Origin: Streptomyces olivaceus
GTDB lineage: Bacteria > Actinomycetota > Actinomycetes > Streptomycetales > Streptomycetaceae
Assembly (NCBI RefSeq): GCF_000721235.1
Contig: NZ_JOFH01000041.1
Coordinates: forward strand, 1 to 64,000
Length of the DNA: 64,000 nucleotides
Reading direction: 5' to 3'
Shown: positions 59,136 to 64,000 of the stretch, piece by piece
How the letters are laid out: each line of letters starts with the position of its first letter
How positions within the stretch are numbered: position 1 is the first letter of the stretch
Notes under the pieces: model-generated
Seen by the model: the letters and a program-made list of their open reading frames with translations, nothing else
Database searches by the model: none
What the model was told of the DNA's origin: nothing
Made by a program: the position numbers and the translations under genes

Positions 59136-59253
59136 CGGGTGATGTAAAGGCCGCGTGAAGACGCGTAACAGAGGCATCACGGGCCGGTCCTCCCTTGGGA
59201 ACAGCGGTGGACGCGGCCCGGTGGGGGGCCGGCCGCGGGTGATAGAAAGGCCG
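59136..59253 (+). repeat. Pair of 18-bp direct repeats upstream of the propeller genes
   Basis: CGGGTGATGTAAAGGCCG (59136-59153) recurs at 59236-59253 with two changes. The 291-base gap before the propeller gene holds these, the 11-bp array below and no gene. They may be duplicated promoter or operator elements. Confidence 0.65.
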
Positions 59254-59286
59254 TCCGAGGACTGTCCGAGGACTGTCCGAGGCATG
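59254..59286 (+). repeat. Three 11-bp tandem repeats
   Basis: TCCGAGGACTG occurs twice and is followed by TCCGAGGCATG, immediately after the second 18-bp repeat, about 90 bases before the propeller gene start. Confidence 0.8.
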
Positions 59287-59373
59287 TGGAACGATCGCCT
59301 TCGACGACTCCGGGACCAGCGCGTGACCCGGGGCGTGGCTAAAAATCAGTGAGTAATAAGGGGGAACGCGCTG

Positions 59374-61194
59374 ATGAGCCAGCCGCCGAATCAGCCGCCG
59401 TATCAGGGTGGCTTCGGAGCACCGCAGGACCCACCGCCGGGAGGCTTCGGGGCACCCGCCCCGCAGGGCCCGCCCCAGACGCCGCCGCCCCCGCAGGGCC
59501 CGCCGTCCGGTCCGCCGCCGCAGCCGGGGTACGGCTATCCGCAGCAGCCGGGCCAGCCCGGTCAGCCGGGTCAGCCGGGACCGTACGGTCAGCCCGGCCA
59601 GCCCGGTCCGTACAACTCCGGTCCGTACGCGCAGCCCCAGCAGCCGGGTCCCTACGGCCAGCAGCCCGGCCAGCCCGGCTACGGCTACCCGCAGCAGCCG
59701 CAGTATCCGGGCGCGCCCGGCACCCCGCCCCCGGGCGGGTCCGGCTCCCGCAACCCGTTCAAGGGCAAGCCCGCCCTCGCGATCGCCGCCGCGGTCGCGG
59801 CCCTGCTGGTCATCGGCGGCAGCGTGTGGGCGGTCACGTCGGGCGGTGGCGACGACGAGGACAAGAAGCCGTCCGTCGCCGGAAAGAGCGACGACCCGAA
59901 GCCCTCCGGCTCCAAGGGCGGCGCCCCGGTGAACCCGGGTGACGGCAGCGGCGACGGCGGCGAGGACCCCGAGGACCTCAACGAGGGCCGCCAGGCCGGC
60001 GAGGCCAAGGTGCTCTGGTACAAGTCGGCGCCCGACGCCCCCGGTTCCGGTGCCGACGCCGACGGCATGTGGATCACCGACAAGGCCGCGGTGAAGGCGG
60101 CGTACAAGCAGGTCTTCGCGTACAACGTCGGCGACGGCAAGCCCGCCTGGGACCCGATCTCCTTCCCGGAGAAGATCTGCGCGGCCACCCCGGAGAAGAC
60201 CGCCGCCAACAAGGTCGTCGTCGCCTACATGAGCGGCTCCAGCGACCGCGCCAAGTGCAACCAGCTCCAGGAGATCGACCTCGCCACCGGCGCCAAGGGC
60301 TGGACGGGCAAAGTCGACGACGGCGCGCTGTTCGACTCCACGCTCTCCCTCGAACTCACCCTCAGCGGCAACACCATGATGATCGGCCGCTCCCAGTCCG
60401 GCACCGCCTACGACGTCACCAGCGGCAAGAAGCTGTACGACAAGAAGAAGTACGGCGACGCCTGCTTCCCCGCCGGTTTCGCCGGCAGTGCCGACAAGCT
60501 CGTCCAGGTCGCCTCCTGCGGCGCCGGCGGCGACAAGGAGCACGACGAGGTCCAGGGGCTCGACCCGAAGACCGGCAAGGTCCTGTGGACCTACCCGTAC
60601 GAGAAGGGCTGGCGGGTCGAGCGCGCGTACTCCGTCGACCCGCTCGTCGTCTACGCCACCAACGAGGACAAGAAGGTCTGGAACATCTCCTCCTTCACCT
60701 CCGGCGGCAAGGTCCTCGAACAGGTCGGTGTCGACGAGGACTTCGCCCCCGAGTGCGGCTGGGCCATCATGGAACGCGACCTCCAGGGCTGCACGGGCGT
60801 CGCGGTCGCCGACAACACGCTCTACCTGCCGACCGAGGCGACCAGCGGCGCCAACGAGATCGTCGCGATCGACCTCGCCTCCGGCAAGGAGAAGTGGCGC
60901 GCCAAGTCCCCCGAGGACGAGTCGATGGTGCCGCTGAAGACCGAGGGCGACCAGCTCATCGCGTACGTCCAGCCGTCCTACGACGCGGGCGGCCAGATCG
61001 TGTCCATCCCGACCGGCGGCAACAGCCACAAGCCGGGCAAGCTGCTGCAGAACCCGCAGGGCGTCGCGGACATCGAGAACAGCTTCTACTCCAAGGACAT
61101 CGACTGGGTCGACGGGCGGTTCTACATCTCCAGCACCCGCCTGACCGGGAAGGACGACGCCAAGGAGAAGTTGATGCTCGCCTACGGCAAGTGA
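59374..61194 (+). CDS. Membrane-anchored PQQ-like beta-propeller protein (copy 1)
   Basis: The 606-residue protein starts with a cytoplasmic disordered tail of about 120 residues made of PGQPGQ/GYGYPQQ repeats, then one helix (residues 132-154, ALAIAAAVAALLVIGGSVWAV) and an extracellular PQQ-type beta-propeller (LDPKTGKVLWTYPYEKGW; IDLASGKEKWRAKSP). Propellers of this type bind proteins or ligands; enzymatic PQQ-binding residues are not evident. AGGGGG precedes ATG 59374. It is followed directly by a paralogue. Confidence 0.9.
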   Translation: MSQPPNQPPYQGGFGAPQDPPPGGFGAPAPQGPPQTPPPPQGPPSGPPPQPGYGYPQQPGQPGQPGQPGPYGQPGQPGPYNSGPYAQPQQPGPYGQQPGQPGYGYPQQPQYPGAPGTPPPGGSGSRNPFKGKPALAIAAAVAALLVIGGSVWAVTSGGGDDEDKKPSVAGKSDDPKPSGSKGGAPVNPGDGSGDGGEDPEDLNEGRQAGEAKVLWYKSAPDAPGSGADADGMWITDKAAVKAAYKQVFAYNVGDGKPAWDPISFPEKICAATPEKTAANKVVVAYMSGSSDRAKCNQLQEIDLATGAKGWTGKVDDGALFDSTLSLELTLSGNTMMIGRSQSGTAYDVTSGKKLYDKKKYGDACFPAGFAGSADKLVQVASCGAGGDKEHDEVQGLDPKTGKVLWTYPYEKGWRVERAYSVDPLVVYATNEDKKVWNISSFTSGGKVLEQVGVDEDFAPECGWAIMERDLQGCTGVAVADNTLYLPTEATSGANEIVAIDLASGKEKWRAKSPEDESMVPLKTEGDQLIAYVQPSYDAGGQIVSIPTGGNSHKPGKLLQNPQGVADIENSFYSKDIDWVDGRFYISSTRLTGKDDAKEKLMLAYGK

Positions 61195-61261
61195 CCTCCT
61201 TCTCCCGCTCGTTCCGCTCCCGCCCCCCGTCGTCCCCTTCGCTCTCCGAGGTGCTCACGCC

Positions 61262-63154
61262 ATGACCCAGCCGCCGCCCCCGCCGCCCAACCAGCCCCCG
61301 CAGGGGGGAGGGTTCGGCCCGCCCCCGCAGAACCAGCCGCCGCAGCAGCCGCCGGCCCCGCCCTCCGGACCGGACTTCGGCAAGGCGCCCGAGCCCGGGT
61401 ACGGATACCCGCAGACGCCCCCGGCCGCCCCGCAGACACCGCCGCCCGCCGCTCCGGCGGCCCCGCCCGCCGGGCCGCCGCCGCAGCAGCCGGGGTACGG
61501 CTACCCGCAGGCACCGCCGCAGCCCCAGCCCGGCTACGGCTACCCCGGCCAGCAGCCGGGACAGCCGGGATACCCCGGCCAGCCGAGCCCGTACGGACAG
61601 CCGACGCCGCCGTACGGCCAGCCGGGCCAGCCGCCCGGGTACGGCTATCCGCAGGCGACCATGCCGATGCAGCCCCAGGCCGGCGGCCCGGGCGGCGGGC
61701 GGAAGAACGCGCAGCTGGCGATCATCGTGTCGGCGGTCGTCGCGATCGCGCTGATCATCGGCGGCGGAGTCTGGTACGCCTCCTCCGGCGACGACGGCAA
61801 GAAGGACACCGCCGGCACCAGCGGCGGCACCGGCGGCGACGGCGGCACGGAGGAGAAGGGCGGCGACGGCGGCACGTCCGCCGGCGCCCAGGAGAAGGCG
61901 CCCGCCGACCCCGCCTCCAAGGTGCTCTTCCAGGTCCCCATGCCCGAGGTGAGCAAGGACGAGAGCAGCGTCGTCGTCTCCGGCTCGTGGCTGACCGACA
62001 AGGTGTACGCCAAGAGCGGCGTCGCCGAGGTGGTCGGGTACGACCCCGCCAAGGGCGGCAAGAAGTGGTCGATCAAGCTGGACGGCCCGGTGTGCGCCGT
62101 CACCGACCACGTCACCGACGACAACAAGACGGCGATCATCCACCAGCCCGCCATGCCGACCAAGAAGCAGCGCTCGCACGGCTGCTCCCAGGTCTCCGTC
62201 CTGGACCTGGACGCGGGGGAGAAGGTGTGGACGAAGACCGCGGGCGAGGGGCCGATCTCCTTCAACAACGTCACGATCAGCGGTGACACCGTCGCGGCCG
62301 GCAGCACCGACGGAGGCGTCGCCTTCGGCATCGACAAGGGCGACGTCCTCTGGTCCCCGAAGGCGACGGACACCTGCTACGACGCCGGTTACGGCGGCGG
62401 CGAGAAGCTCGTCGCGGTGCGCAAGTGCGGCTCGTACGACGCCCGGGAACTGCACATCCAGACCATCGACCCGAAGAGCGGGAAGGTGATCACCGAGTAC
62501 AAGATGGCCAAGGGCATCGAGTACGCGGGCGTCGTGTCGACGGAGCCGCTCGTGGTGGCCGCCGACGTCGGCGACTCCGCCGGTGACGGCAGTGGCATCT
62601 CGGACTTCTTCTCCATCGACAACAAGACCGGCAAGCTGCTCGCCCGCATCTCGGCCCCCGGCGACCAGTTCGCGGCCCGCTGCGACACGATCACCAGGAT
62701 CGAGAGCTGCACGGGCCTCGCGGCCGGCAACGGCAAGCTGTACGTCCCGACCGAGGAGCACGACGGCAGCGGCGAGTCCTACAGCCAGGCCAACGAGGTC
62801 GTCGCCTTCGACCTGACCACCGGCAAGCAGACCGGCCAGCGCGCGGACTCCGGCGACAACTACACGATCACCCCGCTGCGCATGGACGGCGGCAACGTGA
62901 TCGCGTACAAGCGCCCGCCGTACGACAAGGGCGGCCAGATCGTCAGCATCGACGGCGCCACGTTCAAGCAGACGACGCTGCTGGAGAACCCGGCGACCGA
63001 CGCGGTGCGCGACGTGGAGTCCAGCATGTCGCCGGACTACTCGGAGCTCCGCTACTCGCAGGGGCACCTGTACATGTCGCAGGTGTACGCCAGCGAGCCG
63101 TCCAGCACCGGCGACAAGGAGTACCTGGCGATCGGCTTCGGCGCCGGCGGCTGA
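61262..63154 (+). CDS. Membrane-anchored PQQ-like beta-propeller protein (copy 2)
   Basis: The 630-residue paralogue repeats the layout: Pro/Gln/Gly/Tyr-rich tail (residues 1-142), helix (151-172, LAIIVSAVVAIALIIGGGVWY), a Gly/Thr/Glu linker, and an extracellular propeller (IDPKSGKVITEYKMAKGIE; FDLTTGKQTGQ). It follows the first copy by 67 bases with no terminator between, so they are probably co-transcribed and could form a pair. Function is unknown. Confidence 0.9.
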   Translation: MTQPPPPPPNQPPQGGGFGPPPQNQPPQQPPAPPSGPDFGKAPEPGYGYPQTPPAAPQTPPPAAPAAPPAGPPPQQPGYGYPQAPPQPQPGYGYPGQQPGQPGYPGQPSPYGQPTPPYGQPGQPPGYGYPQATMPMQPQAGGPGGGRKNAQLAIIVSAVVAIALIIGGGVWYASSGDDGKKDTAGTSGGTGGDGGTEEKGGDGGTSAGAQEKAPADPASKVLFQVPMPEVSKDESSVVVSGSWLTDKVYAKSGVAEVVGYDPAKGGKKWSIKLDGPVCAVTDHVTDDNKTAIIHQPAMPTKKQRSHGCSQVSVLDLDAGEKVWTKTAGEGPISFNNVTISGDTVAAGSTDGGVAFGIDKGDVLWSPKATDTCYDAGYGGGEKLVAVRKCGSYDARELHIQTIDPKSGKVITEYKMAKGIEYAGVVSTEPLVVAADVGDSAGDGSGISDFFSIDNKTGKLLARISAPGDQFAARCDTITRIESCTGLAAGNGKLYVPTEEHDGSGESYSQANEVVAFDLTTGKQTGQRADSGDNYTITPLRMDGGNVIAYKRPPYDKGGQIVSIDGATFKQTTLLENPATDAVRDVESSMSPDYSELRYSQGHLYMSQVYASEPSSTGDKEYLAIGFGAGG

Positions 63155-63200
63155 GCCGGCCGGCCTCCGCAGGCGCTCCGGTGCCCCACGGCCCCGGCCA

Positions 63201-63234
63201 CGGCCCCGTCCCCGTTCTCGCGGGGGCGGGGCCG
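63201..63234 (+). terminator. GC-rich hairpin after the propeller genes
   Basis: CGGCCCCGTCCCCG (63201-63214) pairs with CGGGGGCGGGGCCG (63221-63234) with one mismatch and a 6-base loop. It probably ends the propeller operon. Confidence 0.7.
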
Positions 63235-63366
63235 TCGCCTTGCGCGGCGCGGGCGGGCTGGTTTCGCGGCAGGGGGGGGCGTGCGGGTGCGGCTTTCGGC
63301 GGTCCGGGGGCGGTTATCGCCGGTAGGGGCAGCGCGAGGACGGCCCAGCGTGTAGCTTCCGGGGTC

Positions 63367-63414
63367 ATGCCGGGTTTGGGTGACTGGGGGGTTGCTCCAT
63401 GGGAGTACGGCTGA
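63367..63414 (+). CDS. Possible 15-residue leader peptide
   Basis: ATG 63367 opens MPGLGDWGVAPWEYG and stops at 63412-63414, 13 bases past the start of the response-regulator gene. Two Trp codons are notable. The ribosome-binding site is weak (CCGGGG), so translation is uncertain; coupling or attenuation is a possibility only. Confidence 0.25.
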   Translation: MPGLGDWGVAPWEYG

Positions 63415-64000
63415 TGGTGGTCGACGATCACCGATTGCTCGCCGAGGCACTGGCGTCGGCGCTGAAGCTGAGGGGGCACCGGGTACTGGCCGCGGCGGCG
63501 CCGGCCGCGGGGGCGGCGGACCTGGTGATCAGCAGGGCCCCGGAGGTGTGCCTGCTGGGGACGGCGGTGCCGGCCGAGCCGGGGATCTTCGATCCGGTGG
63601 TACGGATCAAGCAGGAGCGACCGCAGGTGGCGGTGCTGGTGCTGGGGCCGGTGCCGAACCCCCGCGGGATCGCGGCGGCGTTCGCGTCGGGGGCGTCGGG
63701 GTACGTCCGGCACGACGAGCGCATAGAGGGCGTCGAGCGGGCGATCACGAAGGCGCGGAACGGGGAGGCGGCGGTGGCGCCGGCGCTGCTGCAGGGAGCG
63801 TTCGGGGAGCTGCTGAACCCGGCGGCACAGCCCGACGACGAGGGGCAGCGGCTGCTGCAGATGCTCACGCCGCGGGAGGTGCAGGTGCTGGTGCGGGTCG
63901 CCGACGGCGAGGACACCCGGGTGATCGCGGCCGGCATGGGCATAGCGCCGTCGACGGCGCGGACCCACGTCCAGCGCGTGCTGATGAAGCTGGGCGTGGG
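63399..64000 (+). CDS. LuxR-type response regulator with degenerate receiver (partial)
   Basis: The gene runs off the window after about 200 codons. The N-terminus has VVDDH (Asp9, Asp10), but the phospho-acceptor position reads L-L-G (Gly54) where Asp is expected, and the conserved Lys region reads GYVRHDE. So the receiver is unlikely to be phosphorylated. The C-terminus is a LuxR helix-turn-helix (LTPREVQVLVRVADGEDTRVIAAGMGIAPSTARTHVQRVLMKL). It therefore resembles atypical orphan response regulators. No histidine kinase is visible in the window. Confidence 0.85.
   Translation, partial: MGVRLMVVDDHRLLAEALASALKLRGHRVLAAAAPAAGAADLVISRAPEVCLLGTAVPAEPGIFDPVVRIKQERPQVAVLVLGPVPNPRGIAAAFASGASGYVRHDERIEGVERAITKARNGEAAVAPALLQGAFGELLNPAAQPDDEGQRLLQMLTPREVQVLVRVADGEDTRVIAAGMGIAPSTARTHVQRVLMKLGV

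Noticed and set aside
59400..59720. Regular repeats resembling a CRISPR array
   Set aside because: They are in-frame codon repeats for P-G-Q/Y-G-Y blocks, without unique spacers.

Overview
The window is a high-GC actinobacterial chromosome segment and almost certainly Streptomyces. Supporting signs are many GTG/TTG starts, four-base ATGA/GTGA gene overlaps, a SepX/GlpR divisome protein, an SsgA-like sporulation protein, an RpfB-type protein, and an XRE-DUF397 pair beside an anti-sigma-type ATPase. I see no CRISPR array, rRNA, replication origin or intact transposase, and no gene-free stretch longer than 300 bases.

Layout. 1-4.8 kb: end of galU, then a translationally coupled series of glp/moeA, moaC, mogA and a RimJ-like acetyltransferase, followed by sepX/glpR. 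4.9 kb: tRNA-Ala(CGC) and a 19-bp hairpin. 5-7.4 kb: a short gene remnant, a GNAT enzyme, exonuclease III and a MerR regulator. 7.5-11 kb: an overlapping operon of Baeyer-Villiger monooxygenase, alpha/beta hydrolase and SDR behind a palindromic operator. 11.1-20 kb: tricorn protease, a TetR regulator with an MMPL transporter, and a MarR regulator divergent from a DHA2 drug exporter. 20.2-29.5 kb: a compact biosynthetic locus. It holds an amidase, a 54-residue partner protein, an HxlR regulator, an SCP2-like protein, an acyl-CoA dehydrogenase, a LuxI/FeeM-like acyltransferase, a ThiF/E1-like adenylating enzyme, a VioC/AsnO-like 2-oxoglutarate oxygenase, an acyl carrier protein, a KAS II-type ketosynthase and a FabH-like ketosynthase.

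29.6-38.6 kb: housekeeping genes, a CbiMQO cobalt/nickel importer preceded by a near-consensus Nur box, ssgE and two tandem penicillin-binding proteins. 38.6-41.8 kb: a broken toxin-like gene with its partner, and the XRE-DUF397 / small protein / ATPase set. 41.9-49.1 kb: an accessory-looking patch of SDRs, TetR, LysR and an amidohydrolase, each regulator close to visible operators. This patch ends in a 3'-truncated protein O-mannosyltransferase gene (pmt) next to a 25-bp sequence that occurs again, inverted, at 5.4 kb beside another gene fragment. 50.8-64 kb: conserved core genes rsmI, tatD, rpfB, ksgA, ispE, an ABC-F ATPase and two tandem membrane-anchored beta-propeller proteins, ending in a degenerate LuxR-type response regulator cut by the window edge.

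How the genes work together. The 20-29.5 kb locus is the best candidate for an undescribed system. FabH, KS and ACP would build or load an acyl chain, the dehydrogenase would desaturate it, the oxygenase would hydroxylate an amino acid, and the acyltransferase would join acyl and amine parts. The E1-like enzyme could activate a carboxylate, the amidase (with its small partner) could edit the product, and the MFS pump could export it. This route is inference; the domain assignments rest on visible motifs. The other main observations are the Glp-SepX pairing, the Nur box, the amber-inactivated toxin gene, and the pmt truncation. Loss of pmt is known in S. coelicolor to affect phage phiC31 infection and antibiotic sensitivity.
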